Below, in pieces: positions 1 to 12,234 of a stretch of DNA of 64,000 nucleotides. A program made the position numbers and the translations under genes. The DNA comes from Amphirosellinia nigrospora (Eukaryota; Ascomycota; Sordariomycetes; Xylariales; Xylariaceae). Each line of letters starts with the position of its first letter. Within the stretch, counting starts at the first letter, position 1. The notes under the pieces are model-generated. The model ran no database searches and had not been told where the DNA came from. It saw only the letters and a list, made by a program, of their open reading frames with translations. The stretch is taken from contig SCHM01000001.1 in the NCBI GenBank assembly GCA_004123355.1, forward strand, positions 4,518,001-4,582,000. Reading direction: 5' to 3'.

Positions 1-1582
1 CGTAGGCGCCCATAATCTGGCGAGCTGATAGTGCAATAATGGCGTAATAGGATTGAGCTTCTGATATATAGGGAACAGAAACGCCGGTCCAATTAGATGG
101 CTGAAGAAATCCATAGCCGTTAGCACTATCAAAGACGAATTGTTCGCCGTATTGATCAGTTCCATTAGTAGGCGCGAGATGCGAATCCCGCGAAGCACTA
201 CCAGTAATAAGCTCTTCCGCACCTTCGTAGAAGTGATTTACGTCATCTTGAATCTGCTTCTCGAATTCGTTTCCAATCCTTTGCGCCGTATTGTAATTCC
301 CAATGAAAGCGTATCATTGAGTTCATATCCCCACTGCAACACCCGGGGTCAGTTATTGTCATTTAGAACTGACTTTTGGAAGTTCTAGAAGCTTCTAGAC
401 TCTCTTATTCCCCCAAAAAAAACAAGAAGAAAATGGCTCCGATTATTGCTTACTAACACTTAGACCACCAAGGGTCCAGCTTTGTTAGGCCATTGTCGGT
501 GATAAACTGTACGATGGGATCTTGAACAGACCCAACGGTATATCTGATTGATTTTTCATAGACGGTGCCAAAGTCATGAGCAAACGCGAACACTGGCGTG
601 TGGTCACCGAAGTCGGTGACAAAAGATGCGACATTGTTATTGAGAGTGCGGTTTTGGAAGAATGCTAAACGAACGGCCGTTGCTTCACCGCACTCGAAGG
701 AAAATGAGCTCGCATCCGAGGAACTAGTGGTATAGGCGAGATCTCCCCATTGCGGAAATTCAGATTGTTCGCCGAATACTAATTGATTTTGTCGACGCTG
801 TAACCAGGTGAAGAGGTCGTCAGGGGCGGTAGGGGATTTGCCCGTTGCGTTGACCAATGCGCTGTTCTTCCTAAGCTCCCAAGAAATCCCATTCCGATCG
901 CCCACTCCCAGCCATTTTGAGCTTACATCTGAGTAAAATCGAACGTATGAGGTTGGCCGTCCTATAAACTCCGGTTAAGTTGCCGTTTCCGTTCCGTATA
1001 CATCCGATGCAAAATTCAAGCACTACCCGTGCATGCACAACGAATGCGTCACATATTAAGATTGAGAAGGGATAGTGACGTTGAAATTACCAAAAGGGGG
1101 AGACTTACATTGGAGCGAATAGTTGTCGTCAGATAACTAAGCGGAATAGAGGATCGACACACATCCTTTGGGGTAACTGGCGAGAGGAAGCTCGCTTCAA
1201 TTGTCACAGGCCCTGCTTTAAAAGTAAAATTGGAAGCTTGAGAATCGAATGTGACTGTCAGCGGCACAGCTGAAGCATATTGCGCTTCTTTTGGGAGTTC
1301 CTTGTTAGCGCTACCAAGATACTCATACGCGGTTTGGTCCACCACAACTATCCCTTCCCAGCCAACAGATTCCGTTGTCCAGAAACTGGGAGTCTGACTG
1401 TTTAGTGTTCCGCCAGCTGCTACATTCGCCGCCCACACATTTGTATATGGATTTCTGACGGCCAACGGTATAGCTGGAGGTCTCAGTGGCGAATAGGACA
1501 CATCTTGAGCTGTTATCCCTGGTAAGATCAACACGAGAACTGCAGTAGCGCAACGAAGCGATCTAGACGCAAACGTATACAT
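1..1582 (-). CDS. Secreted glutaminase A-like enzyme (DUF5127/DUF4965/DUF1793), 3' part beyond left edge
   Basis: Homologous to the fungal GtaA family of secreted L-glutaminases, which hydrolyse glutamine outside the cell; substrate is inferred. The start at 1582 opens a signal peptide (hydrophobic run to about residue 25, ending GITAQ). The N-terminal domain carries SPLRPPAIPLAVRNPYTNVW and then SFLSPVTPKD and SIPLSYLTTT, all family hallmarks. Exon 1 ends at 1109 with a GTAAGT donor; intron 1108-962; exon 2 runs to about 452; a second intron ends at 334, and exon 3 continues off the edge with GYGFLQPSNWTGVS and YYAIIALSARQIMGAY, typical of DUF4965. The frame jumps near 944 (DGQPHT to VRFYSDV) and near 310 without splice sites, which fits base-count errors seen across the window. 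Not part of an obvious cluster. Confidence 0.8.
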
Positions 1583-3973
1583 GTTGTCTGTAGATCTTGG
1601 TGTGGTAGGAACGGCACTCTGGACTGCCTATCTACGTAGTTAGCCTGGCTTTAATATCCTTCGCTAACTTTTAGCTTGAGAAGCCCGGATGCAGCGGTTA
1701 AATAGAATGACGCGATTACTGTCGATGGGGAATGCCGCTGTGGCTTGTTCATTTCAGAGATTCATCACCATGATAGATACGGGACACTAATAGTTATATA
1801 ATTAATTGGTGCTCCCGTGTCAGCGGATTGGTGAGCTTCCTTGCAGCTCTTTCCGATGGGACGGTAGGTACAACCTGGAGATGCCTCCAAGCCTTGATAT
1901 CTAGCACAAGTGGCACATGCCTCCTCGCTAAGGCTGGCGTCTTGTTTGCGGAGTGAATGTTCATGTGAACACTAGGTGCCACATAGGCGAGGAGATGATA
2001 AACATGCAGGCGATTGCGCGTCTAGTCCGAGACCTGATAGCATAACCGCTCTCAATTGCCGTATGATACGTGCTATGTATGCATGATTTAATAACTACCG
2101 GCTGAAGCGAGCGCACGGAATCTGTCAGCAAGAGATAAGCTTGAGAGATATATCGCATGGAGTATGAAAATAGGTCAAAAGATGCCATAGGTTAAATCAT
2201 ATCACTCACATGGTAAGGCTACATGGTAGGTCTAGGTATCCCGTGGGATAATATTTATTGGCGATCCATATGCTATCACTCTTGGCGGAACCTTGTTTGA
2301 CAACGTGGAAGGCGGTCAGGGTTTCTGTCTTGTACCAACGACGCGCAAATGCAACCGGGAATTTGGTTGTCCCCTTATGCCAGCGATTAGCACCAATTGA
2401 GGTTCGTCTCGGGCTCGACGCGGCAACCAATGTCCAATCTGTGTCGCAAAAGTTTGCCAGAGCCGAAGATGATTGGCGTCTACTAGCGAGATTTTCATCC
2501 TAACTCTTACTTAGCAAGAGACTCTTGAAATTGAATTCAGGGTACATAAAACTTCCGGTTATCTCTTAGGGATAACGAGCTAAGATCAGCAGTAAGACGT
2601 AATGACGCTCACGGAGGGTAACACATCTATAGATACGATTGTTGGACAGATATCAATGCTTGCCCAATTTCGTGAAGGGCATTGATTATAGACATAGGAA
2701 TCACTTCGCTTGAGTGTTCATCGTGGCTCCAGCCTCAACAATGGAGAGACGATAGCGGTAGTGCAAGGCCACTGGATTCAAGAATCCTTGTCTGGTTACA
2801 CGTAGCACATGTAAGATGCAAACATTTCAAAGCATATGTCGGTGAGCACCGTTCTTCTTGAAATTCCGAATCAATGTGTTATTCCAATGTTTAGTTTGCT
2901 GAGGGGTGAAATCCGATATCCGATCAAGATAGATTAATAACCGGTAGCCCTAACAGATTCTTGTCATGAGGAAGCTTGGAAGAGTCTCACCAGAGCTGCT
3001 GGGCATATTGTAAAATAGGTTGGGGTTTGATATTATTTGTTGTTCTCTGATCTTGATGTGAAAGCTCCGATTGTAGGACCATTACGTCCGCGGCAGTCCA
3101 GATAACGAGTATACGCTTATTGCGACGCCAAATTTGTATTATAGATAGTTCAGGCAACTGAATAATAACATGCTGGATAAACAAGTATGCCTTTAAGACC
3201 TCGCGAAGGGCCAAGCCTCTACGTTCATGTACTTGGAGAGTTCGGCGAGCCTGATGTTAAGACTTGGATAGACATTACCCATTAGGTTTGATGACAAGGA
3301 TTCCGAAAGAGGCGGCTTAGATGCACAAGGGTCGCAGGGTGAGGCGCATGATCTGCCACGGGTCTCCCGCAGCTTATCCGAGATCTATTCGCACCATACC
3401 GAGTGGAGGAAGTGGATTGATTTCAGGAGGGACGTAGTAGGAGGTAAGTATGGAGGCATGGAGGTATGGAGGTCATGTGTCGAGTTCGCAAGCAATCATG
3501 GAACACAAGCTCCGGCAGTCGGTTAAACAATCCCCCTCGCCATTGCTGGGTAGCTCCAACTTCGATATCACCGCACCCAAGGTACCTAAGTTCAATGATA
3601 ACCGATATTCTTCTAACCTACCTAACCAAGAGCAATTGAATTGGAATGTACAGGATCGCCACTACTTAGGAGGCACCATTGGTACCTACCTCAAGTCTCC
3701 AACGGGATTAGGTATGACGCAGCCCAAAAATTACTTAGTGATTGTATACATAGTACTATGTATGTTATACCAGATTAGGATGGAGTCTTACATAAACCTC
3801 GGTGTTTTGTAGTTCGGTCTCGGTGTTTACGCTTTGCCTTCTCGGGTTTAAGCTCCAGGGTGAACAAGACTTCACCGCGATACTCGAGTCTGGCTTGACC
3901 ACTTTCACTTTCTTAGTCCTATAATCTCGTGCATGTCTTTTCCTCAATCCCATTGTCGCCGAAATCGTTATCA
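1583..3973. other. Intergenic stretch, no recognised gene
   Basis: I see no conserved domain here on either strand. An open frame of 74 codons on the minus strand at 2206-2430 (with residues such as KFPVAFARRWYKTETLTAFH) reads more protein-like than its neighbours and could be a gene fragment, but I cannot assign a family. Words of the ACCTACC/TACCTAAG type occur near 3580-3690. Confidence 0.4.
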
Positions 3974-6893
3974 TGACCGAGCATCTTAAATCCGTGTCTC
4001 GTAAACGCCAACGGCTCGCCCTGCCAAGAGCTGCGAGCCATGCCGATCTCGTAAGTATCTCCTCTATGCTACTACTACTACTACTGAGAGTGCCATAGAC
4101 CCTCAACCGAAGCTTTGACTGATTTACATTCCGAAAATCTGTTTAACCATGATTAATAGGCAAGATTAAATGTGATCGGGCTTACCATGTAGACCGTGTC
4201 TACGGTCACGGGCGTCTCTACTATGCACTTATAAGTGCGGTCCAACGCCCGTCTCGCCCGGATCACAGGCTCATACTCCTCCTCAACTTGATTCCGTAGA
4301 AGAGGTTGGCGTACTTCCCAGTACACCGAGAACATCCCGAAGCGAAGATGTACCTGGTTCAGCCGAACCCATTTGTAGTACATCTAAGGCCAACGAGCCA
4401 ACGACGTCGAGCTTGTCGCGCCGAGTTGGTGCCCTAGAGCAGCTACTCCAACACTCGGAGCATGAACCTCGGCAGACAGGCTCTCTGAAAGATCTGGAAG
4501 CGAGACTCTCTAGGATCGAGCAGCGCTTTGGCACTTCATCATCTGAATCAAGGTTACTAGACAAGTCCGAGCTTCGGATCAAGCTACCACGTCCACACCT
4601 TCGTCCAGAACACGAGAAAACTAGGCTGTTTGGAAAGACGCACTGGGTTCACTCGCTCGACCAGGTACCCCGCCTACAGATTATCCAGCGCGCTCAGTAA
4701 CTAATCCAGAAACGGGCAGTTTAACATACTCTCTCAGATGCAATCGACGCCCTATTCCGTTGTCGATGGAGTGCAAAGCCGAAGCTAACGGGGCCATGCT
4801 TGAAGCCGCCAGCATTCGTCGCCGCGCCAAAACTCATGGGCCAAATTGCTTCAAGAGCCTATGCCGGCATTGCGAGAGAGTATCCGGTTAAAACCATCTG
4901 CGATCAGGCAATTGATGGCTATCTCCGTACCTTCGAACCAATGTTTCGGATTCTACACGTGCCCTCTTTTATGAGGGAGTATGAGAGTTACTGGGCTCAA
5001 TCAGAACCACCACCGAATGAATTCCTCATGAAATTGACAATGATATTGACCATTGGGGCCATCTTCTTCCCAGACAGAACTATAGCGAACGAGATTAAAA
5101 GAACGGCTCGGAATTGGGTATATGCTGTACAGTGGTGGCTTACAGGCCCAACGGTAAGATTTAAGACACACACACACACACACACACTTGTCCCATTCCC
5201 CGACTCGTTGTAGAATATAGCTTCCGAGTTATTTCATATCAAGGTCATATAGCTTACATCTATATAGGAACGCGATGCTATGAGTCTCGACGGAATACAA
5301 GTGTTTTGTCTGTTATTACTAGCTCGTCAAACCAGTGCGTTAGGTGGAACAGCGTCGATATTAACAGAGGCATTATCGAAGTTATCCTTCACGTGAGTGA
5401 ATCTCGGCCGCAATGGTGTCTAGAAGTTTCTGAAACCTCACAATACATGCACAAACGGAGACAACTAACTCCGAGTATTGTAGCGTAGGCCTACACGTTG
5501 ATCCACGATATCACCCATCTCTGAGCCCTTCGAGTCAGAGCTCCGTCGTCGCCTCTGGCTCACAGTCCTTGAGTTGACCGCCATCACCTCCCTAAACTCC
5601 ACCCTCCCGCTTCTGTTGGCCGTCGGCGACTACAGCGTCCCTTGCCGTCTAATATTGCAGATTCTAGACTAGGCAAGACAGAGTCCGAGACGGCTCAAAG
5701 CCGCACCTCCAAGCATGAAGAGCTAGACTGCTCCCTCCAGCTCCTGCTAGCGAAATCCCTACGGCTACGCATGCAGATCATCCAAGAGTTGAATGACTCA
5801 AGTCGCGAAGCTATGTACGAGAAGGCCATTGCACAATCCAATAGTCTACAAGCGCATTGCCGTGAGCTAGCCGAAGTTCTGCAGCCGGAGGAGGGGGAGA
5901 CGACGCGCGAAGAAGCAGATATTCCAACAGTGGGGAGCGCGTTCCACCACAAGTTCCTCGACACATACTTCCGACGTCTGATTCTGTTCCTGCATCGTCC
6001 GTTCGCCACCAGGCCCGGCAGGACCCCCGGTTCCTGCTTTCGCGGAAGACCTGCCTCGAGGCCAGTCTGGTCATGGCGGCACACACAGACGCGATGGATC
6101 TATCGAGGGGTGATCTCGACGACTTCTCGTACTGCTGCATTTCGGGCGGTGGGATGTTCAAAGGCGCGATGGGCCAGGACATAATCCTCGGCGTGTCACT
6201 AGAGATCGTGACGCAGCTCGAGGAAGCAGGACTGGGCGACCCGCGGCGCGCGGCGGGTAAGGCGCGGATAAAGGACCCCCTCGCCCTTCTTTTCAGGGCC
6301 ACCGGCAGCCGCTGATGCAGTATCTGAGGCACGTCCAGGAGCAGGTAAGTCCCTAAAGCCCTTTCCCCACCCTTTTGACATGTCTTGGAGACGCGGGTTG
6401 CTTTCATGCATATTCTACTACCGCAAGCTTCCAGAGCCATGGGCATGAGATTCTTACTATATAAATGGAATTATTAACTCTGGGTTGTGGATAGTGGAGG
6501 CAGGTCATCCGGCTTGGCCGGCCGAGCCTAAAGCAGTATCTCTTTGTGTCGTGTATCCTGAACCACATCGCGGCGATGGAAGTGGGAAGAGACTCGAAAG
6601 CCGCCATGCTTGAGACCGTCCGACGATCGCTAGTAGAATGCACCGTCTTGATTAGAGAATCGCCCGCGTACGGGAGCACAGAAGTTGCGTCTGAGTGGCT
6701 GGACGACACATCCCCCAATGCCATCGACACGATGACGCTCTTTGGCTTTGACTTCAACGCACTCGTCAGTCCCCCTCCTTTTTTGATCCCGTGTCCCATG
6801 TCTGACAGACAGGTTTAGGACCCTACGTTCGCGATGAACATGCCTATCTGGACTGACCCGCCAAGCACGGCTGAAATGCCGAATTTTATCTGA
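3974..6893 (+). CDS. Zn2Cys6 transcription factor with fungal middle homology region (regulator 1)
   Basis: Fungal binuclear-cluster DNA-binding regulator, nuclear, target unknown. Start at 3974 (MTEHLKSVSRKRQRLA). The zinc cluster reads C-EP-C-RSRKIK-C-DRAYP-C-RP-C-LRSRASLL-C, i.e. C-x2-C-x6-C-x5-C-x2-C-x8-C, and is split by an intron at 4051-4159 that holds a short CTA repeat. It is followed by a linker coiled coil (LSRRVGALEQLLQHSEH). The middle homology region starts near 4800: ICDQAIDGYLRTFEPMFRIL, then ESELRRRLWLTVLELTAITS near 5530, and ends DPTFAMNMPIW with a stop at 6891-6893. Further introns lie near 5154-5268 (containing an AC repeat), at about 6343 and about 6764. Frame breaks near 4022 and 4185 inside the zinc cluster each need one extra base; more occur near 4800, 5480, 5650 and 6030. 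Confidence 0.8.
5166..5187. repeat. (AC)n microsatellite in an intron of regulator 1
   Basis: Eleven AC units in a row, 12 bases after a GTAAGA donor at 5154. It lies inside the intron that interrupts the middle homology region of regulator 1 and has no coding meaning. Confidence 0.9.
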
Positions 6894-7637
6894 AGCAATC
6901 ATGACAAGACGCATCGACTCTCGTGTGATCTAAGTACTTCCGCACCATGCGTTAGGTATCATATATTTAGGTCAGGCTGTACGCTACCGAGCCTCAAAAC
7001 TTGCTCAGGGACGCTTACACGTGCATCAGACGACTATTCGTCGCCGTGTTTGATGCGAGACTCTGCCGGCGGATCAAACGCGGCACGATGAAATTGATCT
7101 CCGATGCCACCGCTTCCAATGCCTCGGCGCCTCATGATCGGTAAGAGATATAGAATCTGAAGCTACAGAACCAGTAGCGAGAAGGGGGTATATAGATGTT
7201 GCATATGGCTCGTTTTATCTTGGGTACCTAGTAAAGCGCTTCGCCAGGCCATTTTCGATTTTCGATTCCGAAAAACTAAACGTCGCAAGCCGGAAGGAGC
7301 GGAGATAGACAAGCAAACCAACACCAATCATCAGCATTGAACATGGCTCAAAAGCGCCATCTATCTACGTCATGTAGCATAGTGTCTCTTGATTATGAAG
7401 TCGACAACTAGATCAATAGGAACGACGGCCAGCAAAAGTCAATGAGGGTCACTAGTGCTCGTCGGTAAGTGCAGTAAGTTGCACTAGAGAATGTATATTC
7501 TGTATAGACCCGCGTACCATCCCAGTATCGTATAGTGAGCTCGCTAAAAGAATGCTCGAATGTCCAGGGTCAACTAGCATCTCGGTAACTCTGACACTAC
7601 AAGAAGACATAGACGTGGCACAAATCTAACATTTTGG
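6894..7637. other. Intergenic stretch between regulator 1 and the Eco1-type gene
   Basis: Holds the 3' flanks of two convergent genes. I looked on the minus strand for the acetyltransferase half that usually follows an Eco1 zinc finger and found no matching residues. Nothing else recognised. Confidence 0.5.
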
Positions 7638-8392
7638 CTACACCATCTCGACACATTCCTGCGCCCTCGCTTTTCGCAGTGCGGCATGGCGGCGCGAATG
7701 GTATTTGACATCCGTTTCGTGAAGGTGATTGTATAACATCCCGCACTCCTTACACTCAGTATAGTGCGCCTCATTCATAGAGAGGCTCAAGGTCGTCTGT
7801 ACTGGTGCCTGTTTCTTCTCCCGGCGCTTATCCTCCCGGGGTTTACTAGCCTGCAATCGAGCAGAAGATGTTCTCCGGCTCTGGTTTAGGCTATCGGGTA
7901 ACGACTCGGACAATGCGGAAGAGGGGGCACGCCCGGTGACTTTACTTCACGTATCCTTCCTATTCGTTCCTGGCCGTCTTGGTTCTCATGTTCCTCATCA
8001 TTTGCCTCTTCATCTATACATTTCGTCACCACGCGGTTTCAACCTTCGTGCCCTCCTCTTCCTCGTAGTGATAATTGGTGGGGACGATGAGGCGTAATTG
8101 TAGGCTCATCTAATTCCAATAATGGGCTAGAGGGTGAATCCCAAGACAATGTGGCGGCTGGTGACTGGGGTATCCTTCCGAAATAGGCGGTGATTGTGCC
8201 CTTCTTAATCGGCGGCAAGGGAGGAGTGCTCGGCATAGAGGATGCGGCGTTATTTTCCGGTTCTGAGGGAGTTATAGATGCCTCTTCAGTCTCGGAAGAG
8301 GTAACGATACATCGTCGCTTTGGCGGAGGTTCAGTTGACTCAGTCGAAGTACGTTTACTATAGGTTCGGAGAGGTCGTCGACGAGGTTCCAT
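7638..8392 (-). CDS. Eco1/ESCO-type zinc-finger protein (zf-C2H2_3 domain) without visible acetyltransferase domain
   Basis: Start at 8392 (MEPRRRPLRTYSKRTSTEST). The N-terminus is proline- and basic-rich with KRRC and the box KKGTITAYFGRI, resembling the disordered N-terminus of fungal Eco1 cohesion acetyltransferases. The conserved finger lies near 7710-7800: TTLSLSMNEAHYTECKECGM, with two Cys (CKEC) and two His (KYHSRRH), the CCHH set of the ESCO finger that helps engage cohesin and DNA. The protein stops about 25 residues after the finger, so the C-terminal acetyltransferase typical of ESCO proteins is missing. The frame changes near 8090, 8000 and 7920, as in neighbouring genes. It may be a short paralogue or an Eco1 gene truncated by base errors. 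Confidence 0.65.
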
Positions 8393-9003
8393 GGAGCAGG
8401 ATTTTAGCGAGGAAATATAAGGACGTTCCGGTTTCCTCGGTATCCTATAACAACAAATAAGATCAGATCAAGCCGATAGGAGGCCCGTCGGACCTTGGCT
8501 TACCGCGCTGTGTCCTTCAACAATCCGCCATACGATTCCATTGAGGTCGGTCCAACAGATCAAGACAAAACAAACAAAAGGTTAAGGAAGTGTAGGGATG
8601 GATGGGATGCGTGGGATATGGAGTGGCTAAAAGATGGTCGCCAAGGTGCTTTATCCTGAATACTCATAGCAATGTATTCCAGAGATGAGTGGGGGTAGTA
8701 ATGGCGGGCGCAATCTGGGACGCGTTAATGGGCAAATTAAGACGCGTCGCGAAATGGAAATCTAAAAAGTGCCAAGGGTATGATGTCGCGCGCATGTGGG
8801 GTGACGTAACTAGCATGGGCCCCACAATTCTCTGGGCAGTTGGTAACAGGTAGGCAAGTAGGTTACCTAGCTGCCATCGCGTCTAGCGATCCCGACAGCA
8901 TCGACTATAATTCTTGATTGTCTAATGATACAATGCTAAAAATGCGATTAAAATAATCTTAGATAATATACATACACAATTCCGCGTTATCAAACTGTTA
9001 TAT
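8393..9003. other. Intergenic stretch upstream of the Eco1-type gene
   Basis: Promoter side of the minus-strand gene starting at 8392 and 3' flank of the gene ending at 9004. No coding signal or repeat recognised. Confidence 0.5.
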
Positions 9004-9883
9004 TCACGTTTCTGTTTTGATCCTTCTTCTTAAACTTGTTTCTGATGCGCGTGAATCCTCTGCGGCTAAAGGTGTTTTATCGTCGTTGTCGTCGCCAACA
9101 ACCCAAGTCTTGACAACCTCACGGACTTCTTTCATCGTGGCTTGCTGTTTTTCGCCCTGCGACATCCTCCATGTGTATGCTGAGTATACGGCAACCTCGG
9201 TGATGGCAACCACAATAGCTCCGCCTAGGCTGAGGAATAGTCGAGTTGACACAGGCACCACTGAGCGAGTTTCCAGAGTGCAATGCCGCAACCAAAGACA
9301 CTCACGAGAAAGTTGATGATTAGGGTTATCTGCTTCTGTATATCCCCGAATTCGATATCGTCGGCTTCCTCGTCGGATTTCCTGGACGGCTTGTTCACTT
9401 GGGCAAATGAATGCGCCATTGGTGCTAAGGGGAATCGGTCGGCAAATGTCTCCCGCGCAGGCGCCTTTCGTACCATGCGCTCGTATGATCGTTCCTCTTC
9501 GTCGCGTCGAAGTCTCGCCATGAGCTCCTTATATTCGTCGGTCTAGTCTCTCGTTAGCGAATCGCCGACCACTGCTCGTGTTTGGTCGGATCGGACGAAC
9601 CTGCTCGGGCTTTGGTGGCGGCGGAGGCGTGTAGAGACACGAGCCACGAAGCATTTCTTCCAACCTGAACTTCACATGGCCTTTCGCCTTGAGTGTCTTG
9701 ATCGTTTTGAGAATCTGGCCATGGCTAATGGGTTTTCCGACGGCAGGGTCCCTCATCGAAGGCTCGTCGAGCTCGAAATCGATGGATCGTGTTTTATCAT
9801 TCGCTGCATCATAAGAGATCGGCAGAATGTCCAAGGACTAGAAGGGCCTCCACCATGGGAGGCGTCATCGTAAGTAGCACCAT
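9004..9883 (-). CDS. Vma12-like ER factor for V-ATPase assembly
   Basis: Matches the Vma12 family, ER membrane proteins that with Vma22 chaperone the V0 sector of the vacuolar ATPase. Start chosen at 9883 (MVLLTMTPPMVEALLVL), the usual N-terminus of fungal members. Then FELDEPSM, GKPISHGQILK, FRLEEMLRGSCLYTPPPPPK, and after an intron (about 9597-9545; donor GTTCGT, acceptor CTAG) TDEYKELMARLRRDEEERSY. Two hydrophobic segments follow, QITLIINFLVSVFGCGIALW and LFLSLGGAIVVAITEVAVYS, predicted to be the membrane hairpin. The tail ends at 9004. Frame jumps near 9840 and 9258; the second is repaired in homology by one more G (AQW to VPVSTRLF). Divergent from the COQ1-like gene with 571 bp between starts. 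Confidence 0.85.
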
Positions 9884-10454
9884 GTTTGCGTTTGCGCTTG
9901 GTGAAATGCACAGATTCGGGTGGGTGTAAGTTGGGGCATTGTAGGATTGTTGGAAACCTGCAGCATAGGGGCGCCTAGAAGTAGTATCATCCACTCGGAG
10001 ATGAAGGATGGCTCGAGCTCAAACGTCATAACATCGGCGCTTTATCACACCGTCAACCGAGGCTCAGCCACAGCTAACGCCCCAATCACCGCCACAGGTC
10101 ATCCTTGAACTACCTAAGTAGGTATGCATGGAACAGCGGACAACCTATGAGCAGTAGCTGCAGCTCAGAGCCGATCCGCACTAACTTGGATAGTCTAAGT
10201 GATTTTTTTATTCCCGTCAAAGTTGATGGTGAATTGAATAATCGGCATCATCCGACGAAAATTATGCCCAGACAGCATTCCAACGTTACCGACGCAGTCT
10301 CCCCGCCACGCCCTCCAAATACCCGACACTCTTCATCCCTCGAGGTCGAACCCACGTTCCGATACCGCTCCCGATCCTATGCTCGAATAGACCAACTCGA
10401 CCACCCAACCAGGCAATTGGGTGTTTGCGACCATCGTGGTCGAATCCCGCCGAC
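9884..10454. promoter_or_regulatory. Shared divergent promoter region, VMA12-like / COQ1-like
   Basis: Head-to-head spacing of 571 bp between two housekeeping-type genes. It must contain both promoters. I recognise no specific factor site or coding signal in it. Confidence 0.45.
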
Positions 10455-11851
10455 ATGCAGCTTCGAACGGCGCAGCTGACGGCACGTGTGGCTAGTCGCC
10501 CGGCCCTCTTCCGGCCCTGCTCAGAGTGTAGGAGAGCTGCCTCGCTTGATCTGCGCATGGCAACCAGGAGAGCCTTATACCATGATTCCCCGCGGCGATC
10601 CTCAGCCTGGGCCGCCGCCGTCTCCGTCGCCTCCAATGTCGTGTCCAACGCCGTGTCGAGGGCCACCAAGGGCGACATGCACATCGACCCCCTCCGGACC
10701 GTCGCCAAGGAAATGAAGTTCTTGACAGGGAATATCAGGCAGCTCTTGGGATCTGGCCATCCGTCGCTCGACCGTGTCGCAAAATACTATACACAAGCTG
10801 AGGGGAAACATGTGCGACCCCTCATTGTCTTGCTCATGGCCCGCGCAACCGCCCTCTGTCCCAAAAATGAGTCTTCTCCGCGTCTGCGCACGACTCCATC
10901 AACTCGTCGATATCGCCCCTCGACATACTATCCGACGTGAACCCCTCTTCTTCCCTTTCCAGTTACTCCTCCGAGCCCGAATTCACCGAGAGCGATATCC
11001 TCCCCTCTCAACGACGCCTGGCCGAGATCACCGAGCTAATTCATACTGCGTCGCTTCTACACGATGATGTCGTTGATCACTCCGTGTCACGTCGAGGGTC
11101 CCCGTCCGCGAACTTTGAGTTTGGTAACAAGATGGCTGTTTTGGCCGGTGACTTTCTACTCGGGAGAGCGTCTGTTGCATTAGCGAGGCTGCGGAACGCC
11201 GAGGTCATCGAGCTTTTAGCCACTGTTATCGCAAATCTAGTCGAAGGGAGTTCATGCAGCTGAAGAACACGGCCCGTGATGAGCGAATCCTACATACTCC
11301 GAGGAGATTTTCAACTATTACCTCCAAAAAACATATCTCAAAACCGCAAGCTTAATATCAAAGTCCTGCAGGGCGGCGGCACTACTTGGTCGTGCCGATG
11401 CGATAACAGTTGATGCTGCTTACGCCTATGGTCGAAACCTGGGACTGGCATTCCAGTTGGTGGATGACATGCTGGACTACACCAAGTCGGGCCAAGATCT
11501 AGGGAAACCAGCTGGTGCAGATCTAGAGCTAGGCCTGGCGACAGCGCCCTTGTTATTTGCGTGGAAAACGATTCCTGAACTGGGTTCCTTGGTGGGAAGG
11601 AAGTTTGGGCAGGAGGGTGACGTGCAACGAGTAAGTTCAATGTGATCTAACCCATTCGGCAATGGTTCGTGCTAACTAGCATGCGGTAGGCGCGTCAACT
11701 TGTCATCCAAAGTGATGGAATAGAACAAACCAGAGCGTTAGCAGAAGACTACGCCCATCGAGCAATCTCCGCTCTCGATACTTTCCCCGATAGCGAAGCG
11801 AAAGACGGCCTCATCGATATGGCTATGAAGACATTAAAACGCCAAAAGTGA
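10455..11851 (+). CDS. COQ1: Polyprenyl (hexaprenyl-type) diphosphate synthase, COQ1-like
   Basis: Mitochondrial trans-prenyltransferase making the ubiquinone side chain from FPP/GGPP and IPP. The start at 10455 (MQLRTAQLTARVASRP) gives an Arg-rich, acid-poor presequence; an in-frame ATG at 10425 is the alternative. Family motifs: GKHVRPLIVLLMARA, the first Asp-rich motif LLHDDVVDHS with SRRGSPSANFEFGNKMAVLA, and the second Asp-rich motif LAFQLVDDMLDYT. One clean intron at 11631-11689 has GTAAGT and a GCTAACT branch point; the last exon ends LKRQK at 11851. Frame breaks occur near 10885, 11246 (one more G gives VEGEFMQLKN) and 11286 (one more A gives DERNPTYSEE). All catalytic motifs are intact, so I read it as a functional gene in imperfect sequence. 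Confidence 0.88.
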
Positions 11852-12234
11852 ATAATTGCACAACATTTACAATTGCATCATCACGGCAATATAGAGTTAT
11901 TAGACCAAAATCGTGCCATTGTATATAAGAGGGGGTTCGGCACACGATTAGAATTGCATTTGCAAATGTACAACACCATAGGAGGGAGTGGATAAACACC
12001 AGGCAACACCGGCCGGTCGGCAACCTTCAACTCAGCATTATATGGTTTTACATAATCTGGTTAAACAAAAGAGGTCATGATCACAGCCATTGTCTTCTGT
12101 GATGATTAAACCAATATGGAAATTTCTCTGCTTTATACCCATCCGTCCAGACCTGATCATCTCTATTCATAACGTGTCTTCTTCGGGGTCAAATAAATTG
12201 GACGGAACACCGTTCTCTACCAGGCCCGGTTCAA
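11852..12234. other. Intergenic stretch between convergent COQ1-like and hydrophobin genes
   Basis: 3' flanks of two convergent genes. No coding signal recognised. Confidence 0.5.

Noticed and set aside
1-1582. Reading the glutaminase gene, and other broken genes in the window, as pseudogenes
   Set aside because: The same one-base frame breaks occur in housekeeping genes with intact active sites; sequence error is the simpler explanation.
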